This document shows positions 33,162 to 41,088 of a stretch of DNA of 64,000 nucleotides, one piece after another. The notes under the pieces were generated by a model. The model had not been told where the DNA came from and did not search any database. It saw only the letters and a list, made by a program, of their open reading frames with translations. Numbering within the stretch: the stretch's first letter is position 1; the number at the start of each line of letters is the position of its first letter. Origin of the DNA: CAZLRH01 sp964562015 (GTDB lineage Bacteria; Verrucomicrobiota; Verrucomicrobiia; Opitutales; JABDGR01); NCBI GenBank assembly GCA_964562015.1, contig CAZLRH010000004.1, positions 176,658-240,657 of the forward strand, in the 5' to 3' direction. The position numbers and the translations under genes were made by a program.

Positions 33162-35357
33162 TTGGCCACCGCCTCCAAACCTGCGCCGACCGCCGCCGAT
33201 GCCCTCGCCGGCGTGCTGGAGCGTTTTATTTATTTCAACGAGGAGAACCATTATTGCGTGGCGGAATTGCGGCCGGGCGACGGACAGCCAGTGGTGGTCG
33301 TCACGGGGCAGTTGCCGGGCGTGCAGTGTGGCGAGACACTGGAATTGACGGGGACGTGGACGCGGCATCCGCAGCATGGGGCGCAGTTCAAGATCGCGGA
33401 GTTCAAGTCCACCCTGCCGGCGACGGTGTACGGGATTCGCAAATACCTGGGGAGCGGGTTGGTGCCGGGCATCGGCAAGACGTACGCGCTGCGCATCGTG
33501 GAAAAATTCGGGGCGGACACGCTGCGGGTGATTTCGGAGCATTCGGCGCGGCTGCGGGAAGTGGAGGGTATCGGCGCGGGGCGGGTAAAGGCGATCAAGG
33601 AGGCGTGGGAGGCGCAGCAGGCGGAGCGGGACGTGATGATGTTTTTGCAGACGTACGGGGTGACAAATGCGTTGTGCGTGCGGCTGGTGAAACAGTACGG
33701 CAACGGGGCGCGGCGCGTGCTGGAGGAGGACCCGTACCGCGTGGCGCGCGAGATTCCGGGCATCGGCTTTCGCACAGCGGACAAGATTGCGCGCAACCTG
33801 GGCCTGGGCAACGACTCGGCGCCGCGGCTGGATGCGGGCTTGCTGTTCACGCTCGAGGAACTGGCGGACGACGGGCATACGTGCTGGCCGGTGGAGGATT
33901 TGGTGGCGCAAGCGGCGGATTTGCTGGAGGTGGAACCGGCGTTGCTGCCGGCGCGGATCAAGCATTTGCTGGACACGTCGGCGTTGTGCGCGCTGCCGGA
34001 CCAGGTGGTGCAACTGCCGCCGTACGAGTATGCGGAGCGGGCGATTGCGGATTGCGTGCACCGGCTGAAAGCCGCGCCGTCGGCCCTGCCGCCGATTCAG
34101 GTGGAAAAGGCGGTGGCGTGGGCGCAGGACCGCGCGGGATTTGCGTTTGCGCCGGAGCAGGCGGCGGGCGTGGGCTCGGCCATCGTGTCGAAGGTGTCGA
34201 TCCTCACGGGCGGGCCGGGCACGGGCAAGACGACGATTTTGCGGGCGCTGGCGGAGATTTTGCGGGCGAAAAAGGTCCGGCTGCTGCTGGCCGCGCCGAC
34301 GGGCCGGGCCGCGCAACGGCTGGGCGAGGCCGCGGGGGTGCGGGCGGTGACGATTCACCGGCTGCTGAAATTCGACCACAGCGCGGGGCGTTTTACGGTA
34401 AACGCAGGGAATCCCCTGGATTGTGATTTTATCGTGGTGGATGAGTCGTCGATGCTGGATGCGCGGCTGGCGGCGGCGCTGTTCCGCGCGGTGCCGCCGA
34501 AGGCGCATGTGCTGCTGGTGGGCGACGTGCACCAGCTCCCGTCCGTGGGCGCGGGGCACGTGTTGAAGGACCTGATCCAGAGCAAGGTGCCGGCGGTGAC
34601 GCGGTTGGAGAAAATTTTCCGGCAGGGCGAGCGCAGCGGCATTGTGACGCTCGCGCACGGGGTGCTGCACGGCTCCCCCACTCCGCCGCCGATTGTGGCT
34701 GATTTTGCGAAGCTCGATCCGGCGGGCGACGTGCATTTCATCCACGCTCCGGAAGCCGAGGACTGCCTGGCGGCGGTGACGCAATTGTGCCGCGAGTTTT
34801 TGCCGAAATGGTACGGACTCGACCCGATCATGGATGTCCAAATCCTCGCGCCGATGCACAAGGGCGTGGCGGGCATCGCGAGTTTGAACGTGGCGCTGCA
34901 GGCGGCGCTCAACCCGGGCGCAAAGGGGGTGCCCTGGGGCGCGGCGCGGTTCCAGGTCGGCGACAAGGTGCTGCAAACGCGCAATAATTATGACTTGGGA
35001 CTTTTTAACGGCGACCAGGGGCGCGTGCGCGCGGTGAACCCGGCGGCGGGCACGATTGCGGCGGAGTTCGACGGCGAGGTGCTGGACCTGGACCGCGCGG
35101 CGATGGGGGACCTCGCGCCAGCCTACGCCATCAGCATCCACAAATCGCAAGGCAGCGAATTTCCGGTGGTGGTCATCCCGCTGGTGAAGGCGCACTTCGT
35201 AATGCTCCAGCGCAACCTCCTCTACACGGCGCTGACACGCGGGCGGAAGAAGGTCTTTTTCGTGGGCGATCCGGCGGCGTATTCCATCGCCGTGCGCCAC
35301 GCGGAGACGGTGGCGCGGCGGACGGACTTGGAGCGGAAGCTGAAGGAAATCGCTTGA
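33162..35357 (+). CDS. recD2: RecD2-type ATP-dependent DNA helicase
   Basis: A 731-residue SF1B helicase of the RecD2 (RecD-like without RecBC) group. The N-terminal OB-like domain (residues 15-95) is followed by helix-hairpin-helix segments (VPGIGKTYALRIVEKFG, VEGIGAGRVKAIKEAW, IPGIGFRTADKIARNLGLG), then Walker A GGPGTGKTT near residue 350, DESSMLD (motif II), GDVHQLPSVG (motif III) and the C-terminal AISIHKSQGSEFPVV and TRGRKKV motifs. RecD2 is a 5'-3' helicase used in DNA repair and recombination. The start is a TTG at 33162 with no Shine-Dalgarno sequence; only this start fits the domain. Confidence 0.93.
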   Translation: MATASKPAPTAADALAGVLERFIYFNEENHYCVAELRPGDGQPVVVVTGQLPGVQCGETLELTGTWTRHPQHGAQFKIAEFKSTLPATVYGIRKYLGSGLVPGIGKTYALRIVEKFGADTLRVISEHSARLREVEGIGAGRVKAIKEAWEAQQAERDVMMFLQTYGVTNALCVRLVKQYGNGARRVLEEDPYRVAREIPGIGFRTADKIARNLGLGNDSAPRLDAGLLFTLEELADDGHTCWPVEDLVAQAADLLEVEPALLPARIKHLLDTSALCALPDQVVQLPPYEYAERAIADCVHRLKAAPSALPPIQVEKAVAWAQDRAGFAFAPEQAAGVGSAIVSKVSILTGGPGTGKTTILRALAEILRAKKVRLLLAAPTGRAAQRLGEAAGVRAVTIHRLLKFDHSAGRFTVNAGNPLDCDFIVVDESSMLDARLAAALFRAVPPKAHVLLVGDVHQLPSVGAGHVLKDLIQSKVPAVTRLEKIFRQGERSGIVTLAHGVLHGSPTPPPIVADFAKLDPAGDVHFIHAPEAEDCLAAVTQLCREFLPKWYGLDPIMDVQILAPMHKGVAGIASLNVALQAALNPGAKGVPWGAARFQVGDKVLQTRNNYDLGLFNGDQGRVRAVNPAAGTIAAEFDGEVLDLDRAAMGDLAPAYAISIHKSQGSEFPVVVIPLVKAHFVMLQRNLLYTALTRGRKKVFFVGDPAAYSIAVRHAETVARRTDLERKLKEIA

Positions 35358-35403
35358 ACCGGGTCCAATTGCTGCGCGAACTTTTCTCGAAAATTTTCTT
35401 ACC

Positions 35404-36243
35404 GTGACTGTGCTTGTTTTCACTTTGCTCCTGCTGGGGGCGTCGCTGCTCAGCGGCGTGCTGGGCGCGATCACGGGCCTGGGCGGGGGCATGATCATCA
35501 TCCCGCTGCTGGTGCTGATTTTTAAAATCGATATTCAATACGCGATGGGCGCGTCGCTGGTGGCGGTGATTGCGACCTCGTGCGGGGCGGCGGCGGCGCA
35601 TGCGCGCGACGGTTATGCGAATTTGCGCGTGGGTATTTTCCTGGAACTGACGGCCACGGCGTGTGCGTTGGCGGGGGCACATCTGGTGGCCTTCCTGCCG
35701 GGACGCTGCCTCCAATTCATGTTTGCGCTGACGCTCCTCTATTCCACCTGGCTGAACCTGCGCGACGCCGCCAAGCCCAAAACCGGGCCGGGGCACGTGG
35801 GCGCGGCTCACCGGCTCGGCCTGGAGGGCGATTATCCCGGGCCCGACGGCGAGCCCGTGCATTATTGCGCGCAAAATGTTTCCGCGGGGCTGGGCGTGAT
35901 GAGTGTGGCGGGATTTTTGTCCGGGCTGCTGGGCATCGGCTCCGGCGCGCTGAAAGTGCTGGCGATGGATCATTTCATGCGCCTGCCGTTCAAGGTCTCG
36001 ACGGCGACGAGCAATTTCATGGTCGGCGTGACGGCGGCGGCGAGCGCGGGCGTGTATTTGCAGCGCGGGTACATCGACCCCGCACTCACGATGCCGGTGC
36101 TGCTGGGCACGCTGGCGGGCTCCATGGCCGGGGCGCAACTGCTGCCGCGCCTGCCGGTCGCGATGTTGCGTAAAATTTTCACCGGCGTGCTGGGCTTGCT
36201 CGGCGTGCAAATGCTTTTCAAATGTTTCGGCTACGAATTTTAA
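35404..36243 (+). CDS. sulfite exporter TauE/SafE (TSUP) family permease
   Basis: A 279-residue membrane protein with eight helices arranged as two four-helix halves. The family glycine-rich motifs are visible in both halves: GAITGLGGGMIIIPLLV (residues 20-36) and SGLLGIGSGALKVLA (near 172). Members move sulfite, sulfoacetate or other organosulfur anions, but the substrate is not readable here. It starts at a GTG 46 bp after recD2 and is followed two bases later by the DUF1634 gene, its usual partner. Confidence 0.88.
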   Translation: MTVLVFTLLLLGASLLSGVLGAITGLGGGMIIIPLLVLIFKIDIQYAMGASLVAVIATSCGAAAAHARDGYANLRVGIFLELTATACALAGAHLVAFLPGRCLQFMFALTLLYSTWLNLRDAAKPKTGPGHVGAAHRLGLEGDYPGPDGEPVHYCAQNVSAGLGVMSVAGFLSGLLGIGSGALKVLAMDHFMRLPFKVSTATSNFMVGVTAAASAGVYLQRGYIDPALTMPVLLGTLAGSMAGAQLLPRLPVAMLRKIFTGVLGLLGVQMLFKCFGYEF

Positions 36244-36244
36244 G

Positions 36245-36676
36245 ATGAACGACCGGCCGCCATCCGCTGCGTCACCTCCGCCCGCTGCTCCAACTGCACC
36301 GGCCGGACGGAGATTGGAATCAGGCATCGGCCACGCGGTGCAGTATGTGACTTTCGCGCTGGCGGCGCTGGGGCTGTTTGGCTGCGGAGTATTTTTGTAT
36401 CGTCACGGCGGCTATCCGGTGTCGTTTGAGCACGTGAAAGTATTCACCGGCGAACCCGAGGACTGGCGTTCGCTGAGCGGAATTGTGGCGTTCGACCAGG
36501 AACAGTTGTCGGGCCGCGGGCTCGGGCAACTGGCGATTGCGTTGTTTCTGCTCATCCCGGTCGGGCGGGTAGCGGCGAGCGCGGTGCTTTTCCGCCGGCA
36601 GGGTTATAAATTGCAGGTGGGGATGAGCGTGCTCGTACTGGCGCTTTTGGTCTATAGCTTGGTGTTTGCGCGATAA
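36245..36676 (+). CDS. DUF1634 membrane protein
   Basis: A 143-residue protein with a Pro/Ala-rich N-terminus and three membrane helices: VTFALAALGLFGCGVFLY, a middle segment with LGQLAIALFLLIPVGRVAASA and a last helix VGMSVLVLALLVYSLVF. DUF1634 proteins are encoded next to TauE/SafE permeases in many genomes and probably act as a second subunit. Here the ATG follows the permease stop by one base, so the pair is an operon. Confidence 0.87.
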   Translation: MNDRPPSAASPPPAAPTAPAGRRLESGIGHAVQYVTFALAALGLFGCGVFLYRHGGYPVSFEHVKVFTGEPEDWRSLSGIVAFDQEQLSGRGLGQLAIALFLLIPVGRVAASAVLFRRQGYKLQVGMSVLVLALLVYSLVFAR

Positions 36677-36729
36677 ATAGGAATTTAATTTGCTTCTGGG
36701 CAAATCCTCCTTCATCGTGACCTCCTAAC

Positions 36730-36829
36730 TAAAAGTTAGGGGAGCCCGGGGATACGCGGGCTGAGAGGACGGTCGCCGCCGTCGAACCCTTAGAACCTGA
36801 AGCGGTTAGCACCGCCGGAGGGAAACAAG
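36730..36829 (+). promoter_or_regulatory. TPP riboswitch (THI element) before thiC
   Basis: The THI-box order is complete: GGGG then a GC-rich helix with CTGAGA at 36761-36766, GTCG... then ACCCTT, GAACCTGA at 36793-36800, CGGTTAG, and the closing CCGGAGGGAA. It ends just before the first possible thiC start codon (GTG 36838), so it could act on translation initiation or by termination; no clear terminator hairpin with a T tract is seen. It senses thiamine pyrophosphate and would lower thiC expression when it is plentiful. Confidence 0.95.
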
Positions 36830-36918
36830 ATCGCGGCGTGGTTCGGGCCTCATGGGCCGGCGTGGCGGTGGCGGAAATCCCCGAGGTGGCGCAGGCCGTG
36901 CAATCGCAGCCACCTTTT

Positions 36919-38991
36919 ATGGTCAAAGTCATTACCGCCCAAGATTCGTCCGTTGCCGAGCAGAACCCTTCGACTTCGCTCAGGGTGAACCCTTCGAATC
37001 CAGCGAGGGTAAGCCAGCAGTCACTTGACGCCACGCCAACCGCCTCGAATGGGGCGCACGTGACGCCCCTACCCCAAAATACAAACTCTGGAGAGGCCGG
37101 GGTTCATCCCCTTTTTCCGCCGTCGCGGCGGGTGTATATCCAGGGTTCGCGGGCCGATGTGCAGGTGCCGTTGCGCGAGATTCCGCTGTCGCCGACGAAG
37201 CGGCCCGACGGTTCCCTCGAGGTGAACGAGCCGGTGCGCGTGTACGACACGTCGGGGCCGTGGGGCGACCCGGAATTTCACGGCGATGTCGAGCGCGGGT
37301 TGCCGGCGCCGCGGGCGACGTGGATTCACGAGCGCGGTGATGTCGAAGAAGTTTCCGGCCGCGGCTACCACCCGCAGGACGACGGTTATCTTTCGGAGGC
37401 GCATGCGGCCACGGCGCGTTTGCGGAGCAACAAAAACAAGCTCGCCGTTTTCCAACGCGGCAGCCGGGCCGTCTTGCGCGCGAAGCCGGGCGCGGTGGTG
37501 ACGCAGTTGCATTACGCGAAAAAGGGCCTCATCACGCCGGAGATGGAATACATCGCGATTCGCGAGAACACGAAATTGCAGGCGGCGCGCGCGGTGGAGA
37601 TGAAGGCCGACGGCGCGCGGGATTCCCTGCTCGTGCAGCACGCGGGGCAGCCGCTGGGCGCGGCGATTCCGCGCGAGATCACGCCGGAGTTTGTGCGCAG
37701 CGAGGTCGCGCGCGGGCGCGCCATCATCCCCGCGAACATCAATCACCCCGAGCTGGAGCCGATGATCATCGGGCGGAATTTTCTCGTCAAAATCAACACG
37801 AACATCGGCAACAGCGCGGTGGCGTCGTCGATTGATGAAGAGGTGGAAAAGATGCGCTGGTCCGTGAAATGGGGCGGCGACACGCTGATGGATTTGTCCA
37901 CCGGCAAGAACATCCACCAGACGCGTGAGTGGATTTTGCGCAACTGCCCGGTGCCCGTGGGCACGGTGCCGATTTACCAGGCGCTGGAGAAAGTCGGCGG
38001 CCGGGCGGAAGAGCTTACATGGGAAATTTTCCGCGACACGCTGGTCGAGCAGGCCGAGCAGGGCGTGGATTATTTCACCATCCACGCGGGCGTGCGGCTG
38101 GCGTTCATCCCGCTGACGGCGCGGCGCATGACGGGCATCGTCTCGCGCGGCGGCTCCATCCTCGCCAAGTGGTGCCTCGCGCACCACCAGGAAAATTTCC
38201 TCTACACGCACTGGGACGACATTTGCGAAATCATGGCCGCGTACGACGTGTCGTTCTCCATCGGCGACGGCCTGCGGCCCGGCTCCATCGCCGACGCGAA
38301 CGACGCCGCGCAGTTTGCGGAATTGAAAACGCAGGGCGAGCTGACGACGCGCGCCTGGACGCATGGCGTGCAGGTGATGTGCGAGGGCCCCGGCCACGTG
38401 CCGATGCACATGATTGCGGAAAACATGACCAAGCAGCTCGAGTGGTGCCACGAGGCGCCGTTCTACACCCTCGGGCCGCTGACGACTGACATCGCGCCCG
38501 GGTACGACCACATCACCAGTGCGATTGGCGCGGCCATCATCGGCTGGCACGGCACGGCCATGCTTTGCTACGTCACGCCGAAGGAGCACCTCGGCCTGCC
38601 GGACAAGAACGACGTGCGCGAAGGCGTCATGGCGTACAAAATCGCGGCGCACGCCGCCGACCTCGCCAAGGGCCACCCCGCGGCGCAGTACCGCGACAAC
38701 GCGCTGAGCAAAGCGCGCTTTGAATTCCGCTGGGAGGACCAGTTCAACCTCTCGCTCGACCCGGAGAAGGCGCGCTCGTACCACGACGCCACGCTGCCGA
38801 ACGAGTCCGCGAAAAGCGCGCACTTCTGCTCCATGTGCGGCCCGCATTTTTGCTCCATGAAAATCACCGAGGACGTGCGCAAGTACGCCGCGGAAATGGG
38901 CCTGAAGGAGGAAGAGGCGTTGAAGAAAGGGCTGGAGGAGAAGAGCCGGGAGTTCGTCGAAAAAGGAAGCGAGCTTTACACCCAGGCGTAG
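36919..38991 (+). CDS. thiC: phosphomethylpyrimidine synthase ThiC
   Basis: About 690 residues, ending in the radical SAM-like C-terminal cluster motif CSMCGPHFC (CxxCxxxxC). ThiC rearranges aminoimidazole ribotide to hydroxymethylpyrimidine phosphate, using S-adenosylmethionine and a 4Fe-4S cluster. Strongly conserved blocks include RVYIQGSRADVQVPLREI, INHPELEPMIIGRNFLVK and QVMCEGPGHVPMHMI. Family homology begins only near the nucleotide 37117 region; residues before it are encoded by dispersed repeats (see 36966). Start is uncertain: ATG 36919 and GTG 36838 are both possible. Controlled by the TPP riboswitch. Confidence 0.93.
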   Translation: MVKVITAQDSSVAEQNPSTSLRVNPSNPARVSQQSLDATPTASNGAHVTPLPQNTNSGEAGVHPLFPPSRRVYIQGSRADVQVPLREIPLSPTKRPDGSLEVNEPVRVYDTSGPWGDPEFHGDVERGLPAPRATWIHERGDVEEVSGRGYHPQDDGYLSEAHAATARLRSNKNKLAVFQRGSRAVLRAKPGAVVTQLHYAKKGLITPEMEYIAIRENTKLQAARAVEMKADGARDSLLVQHAGQPLGAAIPREITPEFVRSEVARGRAIIPANINHPELEPMIIGRNFLVKINTNIGNSAVASSIDEEVEKMRWSVKWGGDTLMDLSTGKNIHQTREWILRNCPVPVGTVPIYQALEKVGGRAEELTWEIFRDTLVEQAEQGVDYFTIHAGVRLAFIPLTARRMTGIVSRGGSILAKWCLAHHQENFLYTHWDDICEIMAAYDVSFSIGDGLRPGSIADANDAAQFAELKTQGELTTRAWTHGVQVMCEGPGHVPMHMIAENMTKQLEWCHEAPFYTLGPLTTDIAPGYDHITSAIGAAIIGWHGTAMLCYVTPKEHLGLPDKNDVREGVMAYKIAAHAADLAKGHPAAQYRDNALSKARFEFRWEDQFNLSLDPEKARSYHDATLPNESAKSAHFCSMCGPHFCSMKITEDVRKYAAEMGLKEEEALKKGLEEKSREFVEKGSELYTQA
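36966..37073. repeat. dispersed repeats inside the thiC N-terminal reading frame
   Basis: 36966-36988 is CCCTTCGACTTCGCTCAGGG followed by TGA, an imperfect palindrome with a partial second copy (CCCTTCGAATCCAGCGAGGG) directly after it. 37051-37073 is GGGGCGCACGTGACGCCCC then TACC, a hairpin with the CCCTACC tail of the REP-like family. Both are read through in frame, so about 50 residues of low complexity precede the conserved ThiC domain. Confidence 0.7.
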
Positions 38992-39010
38992 AATCTGCTA
39001 ATTTCCCGCC

Positions 39011-39208
39011 ATGAAAACTGCCCTGCCTGAACCTGAAATCGTGACCCGCAAAGGCAAGCCGGTGTCGGTGATTCTGCCCATCGAAAGCTACGTGGAGCTG
39101 TTGGAGCAGGTGGAAGATGGACAGGATGTTGCGTGGCTCAAACGCGCCCGCCGCAAACCGCTGCAGTACCGGCCGCTGGAAGAATGCCTCGGATTGTCCA
39201 ACCAGTAA
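39011..39208 (+). CDS. Phd/YefM-like antitoxin, orphan
   Basis: A 65-residue protein resembling the N-terminal DNA-binding part of Phd/YefM-family antitoxins: a strand (EIVTRKGKPVSVILPIESYVELLE) followed by a short C-terminal segment. The usual toxin gene (RelE, ParE or Doc type) is not next to it. Twelve bases downstream, with its own AGGA, starts the LGFP-cyclase gene, so that gene sits where a toxin should be. The start ATG at 39011 fits the alignment of the fold. Confidence 0.7.
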   Translation: MKTALPEPEIVTRKGKPVSVILPIESYVELLEQVEDGQDVAWLKRARRKPLQYRPLEECLGLSNQ

Positions 39209-39220
39209 CATAGGACACCC

Positions 39221-40171
39221 ATGGAATTTGAAGAAGCACGCCAATTGGTAGAGGAAAAGGCGAAACAACTTGGCTGGAAAGAATTCACGCATCCATATCG
39301 CAGCAGTTCCTTAACTTGGATTTCACTTCGCTTAAATAACGGAAATGCAATTAAACATGAATGGATCACCGTTCGAGAAGTGAATGGGACGCCAAAGGCA
39401 TTTGCGATTCAAGGAGCAATTGGAAAGGTTTGTGAAAATAGCCCTGTCTTGGGCGATGTCGAATCAGATGAACGCTGGCTTGGTTCTGGCCCTGGTCGCT
39501 ATCAATTATTCCAAGGCGGCTATATCATTTGGGATGGCCTTTCCAACCTCGCGTATCCGCGTATTCAAGCAAACGTTCAGTATCGAAAAGGCCGCAACTG
39601 TGATTCGTATATTGCATTTATTGATTTACGCGGATTCACACAATGGTCAGGTTCTGAATCGAGAAATCCGCACGAAATACAAGAGGAGCTGGAAAAACTT
39701 GAGCATGTGTGCCAACGTGAGCTTTCAGAAAAAAGAAACGCTCATGTCTTTCTAAAGGGCACCGGCGATGGACTTATGATTATTTGGGAATTGGAAGGAT
39801 ATAAAGGGCACAAATTTGGCCCTGTTCCTTCAGTCCAAAAAAACGCTGACGCGGTATTGGAGGTTTGCGCATCAATTGTCAAAGGAGCAAGACAAGTGCT
39901 ACCATCTGATCTCGCAATTGGCTGCGGCGTAACTTATGGAATCATTACTCAAGTCTTTATTTTGGGGCAATGGGATTATATTGGCAAAGAAGTCAATGAA
40001 GCGTCCAAGCTTCAACAACTTGCCTGGGATGAAGTTGTTGTATCACCGAAATTTCATGAGAAGCTAAAAATCGAAAATTTGGCGCTGGCAAACACAGGAA
40101 GCCCGCTTGCTGGACGCGGCATCAGATACTCACCTAAAGATGTCCTCTCGATTTTTGGGTCAATAATTTAG
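39221..40171 (+). CDS. LGFP-repeat protein fused to a class III nucleotidyl cyclase domain
   Basis: A 316-residue soluble protein without signal peptide or membrane helix. Residues 64-106 match an LGFP-type repeat (IGKVCENSPVLGDVESDE... GRYQLFQGGYIIWDG). Residues 128-300 look like a class III adenylyl/guanylyl cyclase: metal-binding Asp135 in FIDLRGFT, Asp183 in GTGDGLMIIWE, then a strand (AIGCGVTYG) and DYIGKEVNEASKL, where Asn259 is kept but the usual Arg four residues later is Lys263. The first 60 residues have no match I know. Activity and base specificity (A, G, C or U) are open. A+T-rich, operon with the antitoxin before and the kinase after. Confidence 0.72.
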   Translation: MEFEEARQLVEEKAKQLGWKEFTHPYRSSSLTWISLRLNNGNAIKHEWITVREVNGTPKAFAIQGAIGKVCENSPVLGDVESDERWLGSGPGRYQLFQGGYIIWDGLSNLAYPRIQANVQYRKGRNCDSYIAFIDLRGFTQWSGSESRNPHEIQEELEKLEHVCQRELSEKRNAHVFLKGTGDGLMIIWELEGYKGHKFGPVPSVQKNADAVLEVCASIVKGARQVLPSDLAIGCGVTYGIITQVFILGQWDYIGKEVNEASKLQQLAWDEVVVSPKFHEKLKIENLALANTGSPLAGRGIRYSPKDVLSIFGSII

Positions 40172-40185
40172 AAATCGAAAAGCCG

Positions 40186-40770
40186 GTGAATGCGCCAACC
40201 CTCTACATTCTCGCCGGGCCGAATGGCTCAGGCAAGACGACGTTGGCAAAGGATCTACTGCCACAAGAGATTAAGTGTCTAAATTTTCTTAATCCGGATC
40301 TGCTTGCGGCTGGACTCTCGCCGCTGGATGCCACTGCCGGAGCATTCCGAGCCGGGCGGTTGTTGTTGCAGGAATTCGACCATAATGTTGCTCATAGGAT
40401 TTCGTTTGGGATTGAAACCACACTAAGCGGCCTGACGTATTTAGATCGTTTTCGAGAGGCGAAGGAAAAGGGTTATCGACTCGTGCTCTTTTATATTTGG
40501 GCTGGAACCATTGAAATGTCCCTCGAACGCATACGCGACCGCGTCGCCAAGGGTGGCCACCATGTTCCGGACGAAGATGTCCGGCGTCGCTTCGGACGCA
40601 GTATCAAGCATTTCTTCAATCACTACCGTCCGCTGGTGGACGAATATTCCGTTTTTATCAATCGTGATCCCAGTCCAAAAGTAATCGCCTTTGGAAGCCC
40701 GGAGCGAGAGACCGTGATTGACGCCGAACTCTATCAGGAATTACAATCTCACCATGATCAAGCCGATTGA
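40186..40770 (+). CDS. zeta-toxin-like P-loop kinase
   Basis: A 194-residue P-loop protein of the zeta-toxin/AAA family: Walker A GPNGSGKTT at residues 11-19, NPD at 37-39, and the conserved GIETTLSG segment near 75 followed by a basic region (LERIRDRVAKGGHHVPDEDVRRRFGR). Zeta toxins phosphorylate UDP-N-acetylglucosamine and block cell wall synthesis; stand-alone relatives may have other roles. It starts at a GTG at 40186, 15 bases after the cyclase, and its end overlaps the next gene by 17 bp. A dedicated epsilon-type antitoxin is not recognisable, but the small gene at 40754 is the candidate. Confidence 0.83.
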   Translation: MNAPTLYILAGPNGSGKTTLAKDLLPQEIKCLNFLNPDLLAAGLSPLDATAGAFRAGRLLLQEFDHNVAHRISFGIETTLSGLTYLDRFREAKEKGYRLVLFYIWAGTIEMSLERIRDRVAKGGHHVPDEDVRRRFGRSIKHFFNHYRPLVDEYSVFINRDPSPKVIAFGSPERETVIDAELYQELQSHHDQAD

Positions 40771-40909
40771 TCCAGTGATGCCAGAGTTGACCCGGCTTGC
40801 GCTGAAATCATTTCGGCGCGCGGTACGGGGCGTGCGCGCAGAGAATAAGAAACTGGGGTTGCCGCTGGTCGTGTGGAAAGATGGACGGGTGCAGAAGATC
40901 AAGGCATAA
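40754..40909 (+). CDS. 51-residue basic protein, probable partner of the zeta-like kinase
   Basis: A short protein (MIKPIDPVMPELTRLALK... ending ...LGLPLVVWKDGRVQKIKA), with the region RRAVRGVRAENKKLGLPLVVW typical of small proteins encoded with zeta-like kinases. It overlaps the kinase gene by 17 bp, so the two are translationally coupled. It is not an epsilon antitoxin by sequence. Whether it neutralises the kinase is unknown. Too short for many gene finders. Confidence 0.6.
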   Translation: MIKPIDPVMPELTRLALKSFRRAVRGVRAENKKLGLPLVVWKDGRVQKIKA

Positions 40910-40915
40910 AAAGGG

Positions 40916-41079
40916 AACGCTAATTGGCGCTCATTTGCGCTGATGGGGTTGGAGGTCAGCGGTTTTTAAGATGGCGCGCTGGGGGCAGCGCGCCCTACCC
41001 TTACTGAGCTAGGCCGGTCCGGCCGTTCGACCTACTCACGCTTAAGAGGCCCGGCCCTACCCCAGAACCCGCCCTACCT
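40916..41079. repeat. text-like repeat and REP-like hairpin
   Basis: 40916-40970 holds AACGCTAATTGGCGCTCATTTGCGCTGATGG-like words that recur at 41839-41965 (divided here to keep it short: AACGCTAATTGGCG and GCGCTGATGG). 40973-40999 is a family member of the 27-bp palindrome with a CCCTACC end, and 41000-41079 contains further CCGGCC / CCCTACC half sites. No gene. Confidence 0.6.
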
Positions 41080-41088
41080 TAAAATCCT

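Noticed and set aside
32952..35501. A long open frame on the minus strand opposite recD2 (849 codons)
   Set aside because: Its translation is Arg/His/Gln/Pro-rich without domains; it mirrors codon bias of recD2.
36838..36918. thiC start at the GTG just after the riboswitch
   Set aside because: Open in frame and possible, but the 27 extra residues have no similarity to ThiC; kept only as an alternative start.
39221..40171. Calling the locus a Pycsar antiphage system
   Set aside because: No transmembrane or TIR effector gene is adjacent and the cyclase has an LGFP repeat; the resemblance is limited to the cyclase type.
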